Origin: an uncultured Collinsella sp.
GTDB lineage: Bacteria; Actinomycetota; Coriobacteriia; Coriobacteriales; Coriobacteriaceae
DNA length: 47,987 nucleotides
Reading direction: 5' to 3'
NCBI GenBank assembly: GCA_959596505.1
Contig: CAUFWM010000007.1
Location: forward strand, 1-47,987
The notes beneath the pieces are model-generated. The model ran no database searches, had not been told where the DNA came from, and saw nothing but the letters and a program-made list of their open reading frames with translations. Position 1 is the first letter of the stretch. Every line of letters starts with the position of its first letter. Below are positions 15,933 to 24,700 of the stretch, in pieces. A program made the translations under genes and the position numbers.

Positions 15933-15950
15933 CGGCGTTTAACAACGCCG
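15933..15950. promoter_or_regulatory. inverted repeat upstream of amt
   Basis: CGGCGTT (15933-15939) and AACGCCG (15944-15950) flank TAAC, a perfect palindrome 75 bases before the amt start. It is a candidate operator for nitrogen control. No regulator is identified. The rest of the 198-base gap shows two similar CCGTTTCC stretches and no gene. Confidence 0.35.
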
Positions 15951-16024
15951 TATCTGGTCTACACCAGTTGCCCCTCGACCGCATTATGGGCGCCGACAAC
16001 GTCCATGCGACCAAGGGGGAGCGA

Positions 16025-17302
16025 ATGTACGATACGGGATCGACAACGTTTATGCTCATCTGCACCATGCTCGTGTTTTTAATGACACCGGGTCTGGCGT
16101 TTTTCTATGGCGGCCTGTCCAGGCGCAAAAATGTCATCAACACCATGCTCATGTGCTTTGGCGCCATTGGCCTGGTCGGTGTGCTGTGGATTGTTGCCAG
16201 CTGGTCGCTGGCCTACGGCGGCGACGGCTCGAGTCCGTTTACTGGAGGCCTTGACCAGCTTCTGTGCCTGCCGGTGCTCAACCAGGTGCTGCAGGCGGCC
16301 GAGGGCAACGCCGCGGACGGCGCCGTCTACCCCCAGATCATCAACATCGCCTTCCAGATGGCGTTTGCCATGATCACCGCCGCCATCGTCACGGGCAGCC
16401 TGGCCGGCCGCGTTAAGTTTGGCGCCATGACGGCTTTCCTGGGCATTTGGCTGCTCGTGGTCTATGCGCCGCTCGCCCACATGGTCTGGGGCGGCGAGGG
16501 CTCCTTTATCGGTGACATCATCGGCGCGCTCGACTTTGCCGGCGGCGACGTGGTGCACATTTCGTCCGGTCTCACGGGCCTGATTCTCTGCCTGATGCTC
16601 GGCCGTCGTCGCGGCTTTGGCATGGTGAGCTACCGTCCGCATAACGTGCCGTTTGTGGCGCTGGGCGCCGGCCTGCTTTGGTTTGGCTGGTTTGGCTTTA
16701 ACGGCGGCAGCGAGTTTAAGGCCGACGCCGTGGCGGCGCTTGCCATCCTCAACACCGTGACGGCCAGCGCGGCAGGTATGGTCTCGTGGCTTGCCGTCGA
16801 GCGCGTGCGCACTGGTCGTCCCACGCTGGTGGGTGCCAGCACCGGTCTGGTCGCGGGCCTCGTGGTGGTCACGCCGGGCGCGGGCTTTGTCGAGCCGTGG
16901 GCGGCGCTGGTCATGGGCCTGATCGTCTCGCCCGTCTGCTACTTGGCTATCAGTCATCTCAAGACCAAGTTTGGCTACGACGATGCGCTCGACGCGTTCG
17001 GTTGCCACGGTATCGGCGGTATCTTGGGCGGCGTGGTCACGGGCCTGTTCTGCGTGCCGGAGCTCTCGTGGACCGGCAAGGGCGGCCTGTTCTACACGGG
17101 CGACATGTCACTGCTCATCTCGCAGGTCCTGGGTATTGTGGTGACGGTCGCCATTGTGCTGGTGCTCGACTTGGTGATCGCCGCGGTGGTCAAGGCGCTG
17201 TTCCACGGCAGCCTGCGCGTGGACGAGGCAGACGAGGCGCTGGGCCTGGATGCGAGTCAGCACGGCGAGAGCGCGTATCCCTCCTTCTCGGGACTCGATT
17301 AG
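16025..17302 (+). CDS. amt: ammonium transporter
   Basis: This 425-residue membrane protein of the Amt/MEP/Rh family conducts ammonium into the cell as a trimer. The conserved opening TPGLAFFYGGLSRRKNV is present. The pore twin histidines are visible as His178 (DVVHISSGLTG) and His328 (FGCHGIGGILGGVVTGLF). HMVWGGEG is the usual motif preceding the pore centre. About eleven spans are seen. The ATG at 16025 is preferred over an upstream ATG (15968) because AAGGGGGAG precedes it and the first span begins soon after. A glnK-type gene lies 156 bases downstream, the classic amt-glnK pairing for PII control of uptake. Confidence 0.93.
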   Translation: MYDTGSTTFMLICTMLVFLMTPGLAFFYGGLSRRKNVINTMLMCFGAIGLVGVLWIVASWSLAYGGDGSSPFTGGLDQLLCLPVLNQVLQAAEGNAADGAVYPQIINIAFQMAFAMITAAIVTGSLAGRVKFGAMTAFLGIWLLVVYAPLAHMVWGGEGSFIGDIIGALDFAGGDVVHISSGLTGLILCLMLGRRRGFGMVSYRPHNVPFVALGAGLLWFGWFGFNGGSEFKADAVAALAILNTVTASAAGMVSWLAVERVRTGRPTLVGASTGLVAGLVVVTPGAGFVEPWAALVMGLIVSPVCYLAISHLKTKFGYDDALDAFGCHGIGGILGGVVTGLFCVPELSWTGKGGLFYTGDMSLLISQVLGIVVTVAIVLVLDLVIAAVVKALFHGSLRVDEADEALGLDASQHGESAYPSFSGLD

Positions 17303-17303
17303 C

Positions 17304-17413
17304 GGCACGGCTTTCCCAGGCACCCGACCTTGCCCCTCAAACCGTCGCTTGCGTACCGAAGTACGCGGCGCTCCTCTTTCGGGGCAATCTCGGGCACCTG
17401 GAAAACCCGTGCC
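17304..17413. repeat. 110-base nested inverted-repeat element between amt and glnK
   Basis: GGCACGG at the left end pairs with CCCGTGCC-type sequence at the right. CAGGCACCCGA pairs with TCGGGCACCTG, TTGCCCC with GGGGCAA, and the tip is GCGTACCGAAGTACGC. As RNA this folds into one long interrupted hairpin. It could attenuate read-through from amt to glnK, or be an inserted repeat. Confidence 0.75.
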
Positions 17414-17458
17414 ATGTGAAGGTAAATCAATTACTTTTATTGAAGAGAGGAATTCACT

Positions 17459-17797
17459 ATGAAGAAGATTACAGCGATTGTTCGTGCCGAGAAGCTTGAG
17501 GTTCTTAAAGACGCGCTGTTTGCTGCTGATGTTCGCGGCATGACCATCAACCAGGTGCAGGGCTGCGGCGCACAGCATGGCTGGAAGGAATACGTGCGCG
17601 GCAACGAGCTGCTCGTCAACACGATCCCCAAGGTGCAGTTCACCCTCATCTGCGCCGACGAGCATGTCGACGGTATCGTTGACATTATCTGCAACGCCGC
17701 TCGCACCGGTGCCGTCGGCGACGGCAAGATTTGGGTCGAGCCGGTCGAAGAAGTCATCCGCATTCGCACCGGCGAACACGGCCCGGCCGCGGTGTAG
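17459..17797 (+). CDS. glnK: P-II family nitrogen regulator (GlnK/GlnB type)
   Basis: This is a 112-residue PII signal protein, exactly the usual length. It aligns without gaps to E. coli GlnB over the first 60 residues (MKKITAIVRAEKLE, GMTINQVQGCG, IPKVQFTLI) and ends with VEPVEEVIRIRTGEHG, matching the B- and C-loop regions that bind ATP/ADP and 2-oxoglutarate. In the T-loop, position 51, the tyrosine that is uridylylated or adenylylated in many bacteria, is leucine (EYVRGNELL). Position 46 is Val and 45 is Tyr. It therefore probably works unmodified by ligand binding alone and gates the Amt channel encoded just upstream. The ribosome-binding site is AGAGGA. Confidence 0.92.
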   Translation: MKKITAIVRAEKLEVLKDALFAADVRGMTINQVQGCGAQHGWKEYVRGNELLVNTIPKVQFTLICADEHVDGIVDIICNAARTGAVGDGKIWVEPVEEVIRIRTGEHGPAAV

Positions 17798-17871
17798 AAT
17801 CGACCGTCTGCCATCCGCAACGTTAAAATGCTGCAATGAGGCACAAGACTTGCGTTGCGGATGGGCGGATT

Positions 17872-18534
17872 ATGGGTCGCAATAAATATCCCGAGGAGAC
17901 GGTCGCGAAGATTCTCGACGCGGCACTGGAGCTATTCTGCGCACAGGGTTATGAGGGGACGAGTATTCAAGATATCGTTGACCGTCTCGACGGCATGACC
18001 AAGGGCGCTGTCTATCATCACTTCAAGAGCAAAGAAGAGATTTTCAACGCCGCGTTTGATCGGGCGATGACTCCGATTGTTGAGCACCGCCGCTCGATGC
18101 TTGGCGTCGGTAATATGACCGGAGCCCAAAAGCTCAAGCGACTGTACGCTCCCGAGTCCGTTGTTCCACAAATTGAGCTATGGGCACGTATGCGTCCTGC
18201 AGCAGATCCGGTAAAAAGCTCGCGCCTACTGGCGATGCAGTACCAGGGCTCATTTGACGAGTCGGCCGATGGCTGTCTCTTGCCAGTGATCGAGGAGGGC
18301 ATCGCCGACGGCTCCATTGCGTGCGAATGCCCGCGCGAAGCGGCGGAGGCCGTATCGTTGTTGGCGAATCTTTGGCTGCTGCCATTGTTCCGTCCGCTCG
18401 AGCCCAAGGAGCGAATGCTCGCTCGCGCACAATGTTTGGCGCAGATGGCTGCCGCGGTGGGGCTCGATTTGGGTAATGAAGTGCTTCAGACAACGGCGCA
18501 GATTTGGGACGTATGGGACCGCGCCGGGTGGTAA
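17872..18534 (+). CDS. TetR family transcriptional regulator (adjacent to MFS pump)
   Basis: This 220-residue repressor has a TetR-type helix-turn-helix in residues about 10-55 (ILDAALELFCAQGYEGTSIQDIV, then GMTKGAVYHHFKSKEEIF). The C-terminal ligand domain is all-helical with no recognised subfamily. The ATG at 17872 gives the standard distance to the HTH. An upstream ATG (17836) is possible but has no ribosome-binding site. It lies 100 bases before an MFS transporter gene, and two 19-base operator-like palindromes sit in that gap, so it most likely represses the transporter until an inducer is bound. Confidence 0.88.
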   Translation: MGRNKYPEETVAKILDAALELFCAQGYEGTSIQDIVDRLDGMTKGAVYHHFKSKEEIFNAAFDRAMTPIVEHRRSMLGVGNMTGAQKLKRLYAPESVVPQIELWARMRPAADPVKSSRLLAMQYQGSFDESADGCLLPVIEEGIADGSIACECPREAAEAVSLLANLWLLPLFRPLEPKERMLARAQCLAQMAAAVGLDLGNEVLQTTAQIWDVWDRAGW

Positions 18535-18536
18535 TA

Positions 18537-18620
18537 TAGATACCAACGGTATGTAATTGATTTGTGAGGGTAGCCACGGCTGCCCTTTTCAAGTCATTAA
18601 ATACATACTAGTGGTATGTA
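18537..18620. promoter_or_regulatory. two TetR operator-like palindromes before MFS gene
   Basis: Both 18537-18555 (TAGATACC-AAC-GGTATGTA) and 18602-18620 (TACATACT-AGT-GGTATGTA) fit an 8-3-8 inverted repeat with consensus TACATACY-N3-GGTATGTA. They are 65 bases apart and lie between the tetR stop codon and the MFS start, the second 14 bases before the ATG. Confidence 0.75.
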
Positions 18621-18634
18621 TAGGGGGTGGGCTT

Positions 18635-19897
18635 ATGGCTGGGCTGAGAGACGTCGGCGTCTCGTTGAAATCAAAAACAGTGCGGTCAATCAGGCTCGCG
18701 GAACTTCTGGTTGCGCAGCTGTGCACGTATTCGATGCTGTCGGCGCTGTGCTTTGCGTATCCACTTTACTTGTTCGATTGCAGTGGATCGTCAACGTTAT
18801 ATGGCGCCGTCGTGGCGACGGCGTTCATACCCGGCGTACTCGCAACTCCGGCTGGTGGGATCTTAGCGGATCGGGGAAGACACCGCGAGGTCCTCGTGTC
18901 CCTCGGCATTGCTCTGATGACTGCATCACTGCTGTCTATCCCCATGAAGCGCTCGTTGCCTCTTGCGGTCGTCGTAGTAGCGATACTTTGTGTTCAATAT
19001 GGTGTTCAATCGCTGCTAAAGCCAATGCTCCAAATTGAGACGGTGCGTATGGCGGGTGAAGAGAAGGTTGAGCGGGCCACTGCATTGGTTTCGCAGATGA
19101 CCATGGTGAGCAATATCTTGGGTCCTGTGGTCGGGACGGCAGTCTATGGGTGCTTTGGCATCGATGCTCTTTGCACAACCGCGTCGGTGGCGTTTGCGAT
19201 TTCAGCTCTCTTGTTTGGGGTCGCACTCAAGCAAAACGCCTCATCTGAAACGATGAGAGACGGCGCGACTCGCACGACATGCCGAAACGATTTTCGGGAG
19301 TCGATTCGGTATCTGTTGCAAAATGCATCATTGGTCGCTGTGATTTTGCTTGCGGCAGTTTTGAACCTTGCGTTGGTTGGGCTAACGATTGGCGCTCCCA
19401 TTATTGTTACAAAGCATCTCGGTATGCAATCGTCCTGCGTTGGGATAGTTGAGGTTGCTCTGGGCCTGGGTGGTCTTACCGGCAGTGGCTTGGTCGGCAT
19501 TTGGCCGCATCGTTTTTCTTTCAATGGCATATGCCGATATGTTGCGATGATCTGTTTTGGAGTCGCGCCGATTATTGTTACGCTGCTGTTCGGCGTAGAT
19601 GTATGCGTGTTCACCGTGTTTGCGGTTGGTTCGGCATGGGTCATGGTGTGGGCGAGCATTACGTCGGTTGAAATCACCGCGTTTGTTCAGCGGGTAGCGC
19701 CGACTGAGCTCTGCGGAAAAGTGCTTTCGGTCGTTTACATGGTCCTTTCCTGCGCAACGCCTATCGGCCAATTGACGTACGGGGTTGCATATGATCGATG
19801 GACACCGGCGATTGTATTCGCAGCCATGTTGGCGGTGCTGACGTTGACGACGGCTCTGTTTTATCGGCTGAAAAATCGATTGCGGCGATTGTCTTAA
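18635..19897 (+). CDS. MFS transporter (drug-efflux type)
   Basis: This 420-residue membrane protein has about twelve spans and the MFS layout. GGILADRGRHREVLV (about residues 70-84) is the inter-span 2/3 motif A (G-x3-D-x2-G-x-R). The second half includes GLGGLTGSGLVG and AFVQRVAPTELCGKVLS, typical of the macrolide-efflux-like MFS_3 group. A GGGGGTGGG ribosome-binding site precedes ATG 18635. A longer in-frame start upstream lies within the operator and is unlikely. The upstream TetR gene and two operators suggest inducible expression. The exported compound cannot be deduced. Confidence 0.87.
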   Translation: MAGLRDVGVSLKSKTVRSIRLAELLVAQLCTYSMLSALCFAYPLYLFDCSGSSTLYGAVVATAFIPGVLATPAGGILADRGRHREVLVSLGIALMTASLLSIPMKRSLPLAVVVVAILCVQYGVQSLLKPMLQIETVRMAGEEKVERATALVSQMTMVSNILGPVVGTAVYGCFGIDALCTTASVAFAISALLFGVALKQNASSETMRDGATRTTCRNDFRESIRYLLQNASLVAVILLAAVLNLALVGLTIGAPIIVTKHLGMQSSCVGIVEVALGLGGLTGSGLVGIWPHRFSFNGICRYVAMICFGVAPIIVTLLFGVDVCVFTVFAVGSAWVMVWASITSVEITAFVQRVAPTELCGKVLSVVYMVLSCATPIGQLTYGVAYDRWTPAIVFAAMLAVLTLTTALFYRLKNRLRRLS

Positions 19898-19958
19898 CGC
19901 GCTGGGGCACCGTGAATTTGTGAAGGCGGTGGTACGCCGCGCCGGGACGGCATTGTTT

Positions 19959-20012
19959 GGACATGCCTCTCCTTCGTCTACAATATCGGGCAGACGAAGG
20001 AGAGGCATGTCC
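19959..20012 (+). promoter_or_regulatory. perfect 21-bp inverted repeat holding the ribosome-binding site and start of the HAD gene
   Basis: The arm at 19959-19979 is the exact complement of 19992-20012. The right arm contains GAAGGAGAGG and the ATG at 20007. A -10-like TACAAT (19979-19984) spans the loop edge. Transcripts from further upstream would bury the start codon in the stem. Transcripts begun near 19991 would contain only the right arm and stay translatable. Confidence 0.8.
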
Positions 20013-20870
20013 ATGATCAAGATGTTCGCGAGTGACTTAGACGGAACGCTGCTGAACGCCCTGCACGAGGCGGATGGGACCATCCGCCGCGCCATTCGCG
20101 AGCTGACTGAGGCTGGCCTGCACGTGGTTCCCGCGACTGGACGCTCGACGTTGCCGATCGGCGAGCATGGCTTTACGGGCTTGGCGCTTGACGCCTGCTG
20201 CTCCAATGGATCCATCGTGCGCGACAGCCATGGCGAGGTGCTCAAGACTTGGACCATCGACCCGCAGGTCACTGAGGAACTGCTCAAGGCGTTCCCGGAC
20301 ATTTGCTTTGATTGCTCCACGCCCGATGGCATGTTTTCGAGCGGTTCGTTCGAGATGCATCAGGCGGGCTTTAAAAAGGACAGCCCTATCAAGCGTATCG
20401 TGATGCGTGGCATGCGTGCGCGTGGCGGGTACCACGAGGAACAGTACTTCGACCAGTCGATCGGTGACATCCTGCGCCATGACGTGTGCAAGATCAACTG
20501 CCGCGTGACCTCGCCCGAGCTGGAGCGCGACCTTAAGGCCTATCTTGCCGAGCGCTCGGACCGCGTGGTCAACGCGCCGTTCGATCCGGTGATGTTTGAG
20601 ATCACGGACGTGGCGTGCAACAAGGGCGAGAGTGTGGCTTGGCTGGCGGGCTACTACGGTATTGCCGAGGACGAGGTCGCGGTTTATGGCGACGGCGGAA
20701 ACGACATCGCCATGCTCAAGCGTTTCCGCCACAGCTACGCGACCAAAAACGCTAGCGATGCAGCCAAGGTCGCCGCGAGCGCAACTATCGGCAGCTGCAT
20801 GGTCCACGCCGTCCCCAAACACATGCTCGCCACCATGCATAAGCAGAGCTCCCGCACCATCATCGAATAA
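20007..20870 (+). CDS. HAD-superfamily Cof-type phosphatase
   Basis: This 287-residue cytoplasmic phosphatase is of the HAD IIB (Cof/YbiV) type. Motif I is ASDLDGTLL (about residues 7-15, nucleophile Asp), motif II is VVPATGRS, and motif IV is VYGDGGNDIAMLKRF near residue 230. The preceding Lys is in ACNKGESV. The cap domain lies between about 85 and 190. Such enzymes dephosphorylate sugar phosphates, nucleotides or cofactors such as PLP and FMN precursors. The substrate is not clear. An N-terminal extension to 19920 exists but lacks a ribosome-binding site. The start codon sits in the inverted repeat at 19959-20012. A palindromic repeat overlaps the stop codon. Confidence 0.9.
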   Translation: MSMIKMFASDLDGTLLNALHEADGTIRRAIRELTEAGLHVVPATGRSTLPIGEHGFTGLALDACCSNGSIVRDSHGEVLKTWTIDPQVTEELLKAFPDICFDCSTPDGMFSSGSFEMHQAGFKKDSPIKRIVMRGMRARGGYHEEQYFDQSIGDILRHDVCKINCRVTSPELERDLKAYLAERSDRVVNAPFDPVMFEITDVACNKGESVAWLAGYYGIAEDEVAVYGDGGNDIAMLKRFRHSYATKNASDAAKVAASATIGSCMVHAVPKHMLATMHKQSSRTIIE

Positions 20871-20901
20871 TGTGACAAAGGGACTGCCCCCTCGTCACAT
20901 T
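20869..20901. repeat. palindromic intergenic repeat with GGGACTG core
   Basis: AATGTGAC (20869-20876) pairs with GTCACATT (20894-20901) around AAAGGGACTGCCCCC. It overlaps the stop codon of the HAD gene and may act as its terminator. It belongs to the same shape class as 11921, 35303, 35375 and 40265. Confidence 0.7.
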
Positions 20902-20934
20902 CCAAATATTGCCTTTACGTGTTGGTACACACGG

Positions 20935-20970
20935 TGTGCAATAATACTCGCACTGTGCAATAGCGCACAG
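20935..20970. promoter_or_regulatory. repeated and palindromic sites before the activase-linked tetR
   Basis: TGTGCAATA occurs at 20935-20943 and 20954-20962, and CTGTGC (20953-20958) pairs with GCACAG (20965-20970). The sites lie 20-55 bases before the TTG start of the TetR gene, so they may be its autoregulatory operator. Confidence 0.4.
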
Positions 20971-20991
20971 GCTGAGTAACAAGGAGGACGC

Positions 20992-21702
20992 TTGTCCCAG
21001 CTCGAGAAATGCGATCGCCGGTCCCTTCGCTCGCAGCGTGCCCTTCGCCAGGCACTTGCCAGCGAGCTTGCCGAAAGCGGCGACCTTTCGCGCATTAATG
21101 TCGCGTCGCTCACCGAGCGTGCTGGCCTTACGCGCCGCACGTTCTATTCGCACTACCGCGATATTCCCGACTTTATCAATCAAATCGAGGACGGCTTGCT
21201 GGCCGAGATCCGTGAGCGCATTGAGCTCATCACCGCAGCTCAGCTGCCCGATCTCTATCACAACATCGATGAGCTCGAGCCGGCGCCCGGTTCGGTTGAG
21301 CTGCTGCGTTATCTTGCGGCCAACCGCGACTTAATCGGTGCGCTGCTGGGTCCGGGCGGCGACCAGGCCTTCATTAAAAGGATTATCGACACTGCGCGTG
21401 AGGCTGTGGTGCCGCGTGCGCAGACGGGCATTTTGGGCCTGGCGCTGGGCACGTTCTTTGACTACTACGTCACCTACGTCGTGAGCGCCGAGGTCGGCAT
21501 GATTCAGCGCTGGTTTGAGCGCGGACTCACCGAATCGCCCGAGGCCATGGCACGCATTATGACGGTGCTCGCTTTTGTGCGCCCCGGCGACCTGTATGGC
21601 CAACCCATCGATATCAACGTGCCGGAATACGGCATGAAGCTATTGAACTTGCAGCTCGAGGACGCGGCCGACACCGCCGCAACCGTCGAGTCCAACAACT
21701 AA
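20992..21702 (+). CDS. TetR/AcrR-like regulator, co-transcribed with the activase
   Basis: This 236-residue protein begins at TTG 20992, 7 bases after a strong AAGGAGG ribosome-binding site. Residues about 12-60 form a TetR-type HTH (RSQRALRQALASELAESG, then INVASLTERAGLTRRTFYSHY, the recognition helix). The C-terminal part is helical and resembles the TetR_C_8-like group (DUF-type) often seen with Gram-positive DhaS-like regulators. It ends 11 bases before the giant activase gene and probably shares its mRNA. It probably controls the activase operon. The inducer is unknown. A TTG start usually lowers translation, which fits a regulator. Confidence 0.85.
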   Translation: MSQLEKCDRRSLRSQRALRQALASELAESGDLSRINVASLTERAGLTRRTFYSHYRDIPDFINQIEDGLLAEIRERIELITAAQLPDLYHNIDELEPAPGSVELLRYLAANRDLIGALLGPGGDQAFIKRIIDTAREAVVPRAQTGILGLALGTFFDYYVTYVVSAEVGMIQRWFERGLTESPEAMARIMTVLAFVRPGDLYGQPIDINVPEYGMKLLNLQLEDAADTAATVESNN

Positions 21703-21713
21703 GAGGAGAGACA

Positions 21714-24700
21714 ATGAGCAAACTCGTCGAGGGCATCAAGGACCGCATGGTTGCTGCCGCACGCGAGGCCGCGCCCACCGTGATGGACGCTGCGCAGAAG
21801 GCCGCGACCGCGGCTGTCGAGAAAGTTGCCGAGGCAGTTGCCGATGCCAAGAACGTGGCAGGGGAGACGTCCGTCGCCGCCGAGCCCGCTACCGCTACTG
21901 AGCCCGTAGCCGCCGCCCACGCCCCCGAAGGCGCGATTTTCAACCCCAAGAACGCTCGTGGCAACCTGCACCTGGGCATCGACGTGGGCTCTACCACCGT
22001 CAAGCTTGCCGTGCTCAACGATGATAACCAGATCGTGTATGCCAAGTACCAGCGCCACCACACCGACGTTCGCGCTTGCGCCCGCGACCTGTTTGAGGGC
22101 GCCGCGACCGTGCTGCCGACGGCCCAGATGACCTGCGCCATCACCGGCTCGGGCGGCCTGCTGCTGTCCCAGTGGCTCGACCTGGAGTTTGTCCAGGAGG
22201 TCATCGCCAGCAAGCGTGCCGTCGAGACCCTCATCCCGGCCACCGATGTCGCCATCGAGCTGGGCGGCGAGGACGCCAAGATCATCTACTTTGACAACGG
22301 CATCGAGCAGCGCATGAACGGCACCTGCGCCGGCGGCACGGGCGCGTTCATCGACCAGATGGCAACCCTGCTGCACACCGACGCGAGCGGCCTTAACGAG
22401 CTCGCGGCCAACGCCACCACCATCTATCCCATCGCCAGCCGCTGCGGCGTCTTTGCCAAGACCGACGTCCAGCCGCTGCTCAACGAGGGCGCCCGCCCCG
22501 AGGACGTGGCCGCCTCCATCTTCCAGGCTGTCGTGACCCAGACCATCTCGGGTCTGGCGTGCGGCCGTCCCATCCGCGGCAACGTCGCCTTCCTGGGCGG
22601 CCCGCTGCAGTACCTCTCCGAGCTGCGCCACCGCTTCTACCTCACGCTCAACCTGGACGAGGAGCACCGTATCGTGCCCCAAAACGCTCACCTGTTTGTG
22701 GCGAGCGGCGCCGCCATGGCGCACGAGTCCAACAAGCTCAGCACGTTCCCGCAGCTCATTGAGGCTATCGATGCTCTGGGTGACACGCAGGGTGCCGAGG
22801 TCGAGCGTCTGGATCCGCTCTTTGCCACCGACGAGGACTTTGCCGAGTTCAAAACCCGCCACGACCAGGAAGTCGTCCCCAAGGGCAAGCTCGACGGCTA
22901 CACCGGCCGCGTGTTCATCGGCATCGACGCCGGCTCCACCACCATGAAGGCCGCGCTCGTGGGCGAGGACGGTCAGCTGCTGCACACCTGGTATGGCAAC
23001 AACAACGGTGACATCCTGGGCACGGCCAAGGTCATCATGGCCGATTTCTACAACCACATCCCCGCGGGCTGCACCATCGGCCACGTGACCACCACGGGCT
23101 ACGGCGAGGCGCTGCTCATCGAGGCCCTCAAGGCCGACTCCGGCGAGATCGAGACCGTCGCGCACCTGCGCGGCGCCAAGGCATTCCTGCCCGGTGTCGA
23201 GTTTATCCTGGACATCGGCGGCCAGGACATGAAGTGCCTGCGCGTGAAGGACGGCGTGATTGAGCACATTATGCTCAACGAGGCCTGCTCATCGGGCTGC
23301 GGCAGCTTCATCGAGAGCTTCGCCGTGTCCATGAACATGGACGTGCGCGCGTTCGCCGACGCCGCCATCCATGCCAAGGCCCCCGTCGACCTGGGCAGCC
23401 GCTGCACGGTCTTCATGAACTCGCGTGTCAAGCAGGCGCAAAAGGAAGGTGCCACGGTGGGCGACATCGCGGCCGGCCTGTCCTATTCCGTCATCAAGAA
23501 TGCCCTGTTCAAGGTTATTAAGCTGCGCGATCCCAAGGAGATCGGCAGCCAAGTGATCGTCCAAGGTGGCACCTTTATGTCCGACGCCACACTGCGCGCG
23601 TTTGAGCAGCTCACCGGCGTTCATGCCGTGCGTCCCGACATCGCCGGCTGCATGGGCGCCTACGGTGCGGCCCTGCTCGCCCGCGATCGCGCCGGCGCCG
23701 ACGGCACCTCGACCATCCTTTCGGCCGGGGACATTGCGCACCTCACCGTGACGCAAAAGCATGTCCGCTGCGGCCGTTGCTCCAACAACTGCCAGCTCAC
23801 CGTTAACGACTTTGGCGGCGGCAGGCGCTTTATCACCGGCAACCGCTGCGAGAAGGGCGCCGGTCACAAAAAGCAGAAGACCGAGGCCCCCAACCTCTTC
23901 AAAAAGAAAAACGAGTTGCTGTTTAACCGCGAGGTGTTGAGCCCCGACGAGGCCCCGCGCGGCACCGTGGGTATCCCGCGCGCACTCAACATGTACGAGA
24001 ACTACCCCTTCTGGCACGCGTTCTTTACGCGCCTGGGCTTTAGCGTGCAGCTGTCCGACCAGTCGAGCAAGAAAACCTACCAGGCGGGCATCGAGTCGAT
24101 GCCGTCCGAGAGCGTGTGCTATCCGGCCAAGATGAGCCACGGGCACGTGATGAACCTCATCGACCGCGACGTCGACTTTATCTGGATGCCGTGCGTGCGC
24201 TGGGAGCGCAAGGAGGATCCGACCGCCGGCAACTGTTACAACTGCCCCATCGTCATGAGCTACCCCACGGCGCTGGCGCTCAACATCGACGAGATTCGCG
24301 AGCAGAACATCGAGTTCCTGTATCCGTTTGTGCCCTATCACGACAAGACCGAGCTCAAGCACCGTCTGTATCAGGTGCTCGCCGTCGACCGCGTGGCCGA
24401 TGCCGAGGCCGGTCGCGGTCGCGTGCGTGGACCCAAGATCACGCGCTCCGAGGTTGATGCCGCCGTCAACGCTGCCTTTGAGGCCGATGCGCGTTTCCAT
24501 GAGGACATCCAGACCATGGGCGAGGAGGCTCTTAAGTGGGTCGAGGACCACGGTGGCCACGGCATTGTGCTCGCCGGCCGCCCCTACCATAACGACCCCG
24601 AGATCAACCATGCCCTGCCCGAGCTTATCTCGAGCTTTGGCTTTGCGGTCTTTACCGAGGATTCGCTCGCGCACCTGGTAAAGCCTGAGCGTCCGATTCG

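Noticed and set aside
16079..17008. 309-codon minus-strand frame opposite amt
   Set aside because: It is antisense to clear Amt motifs, and its composition (rich in His, Arg, Ala) is typical of shadow frames.
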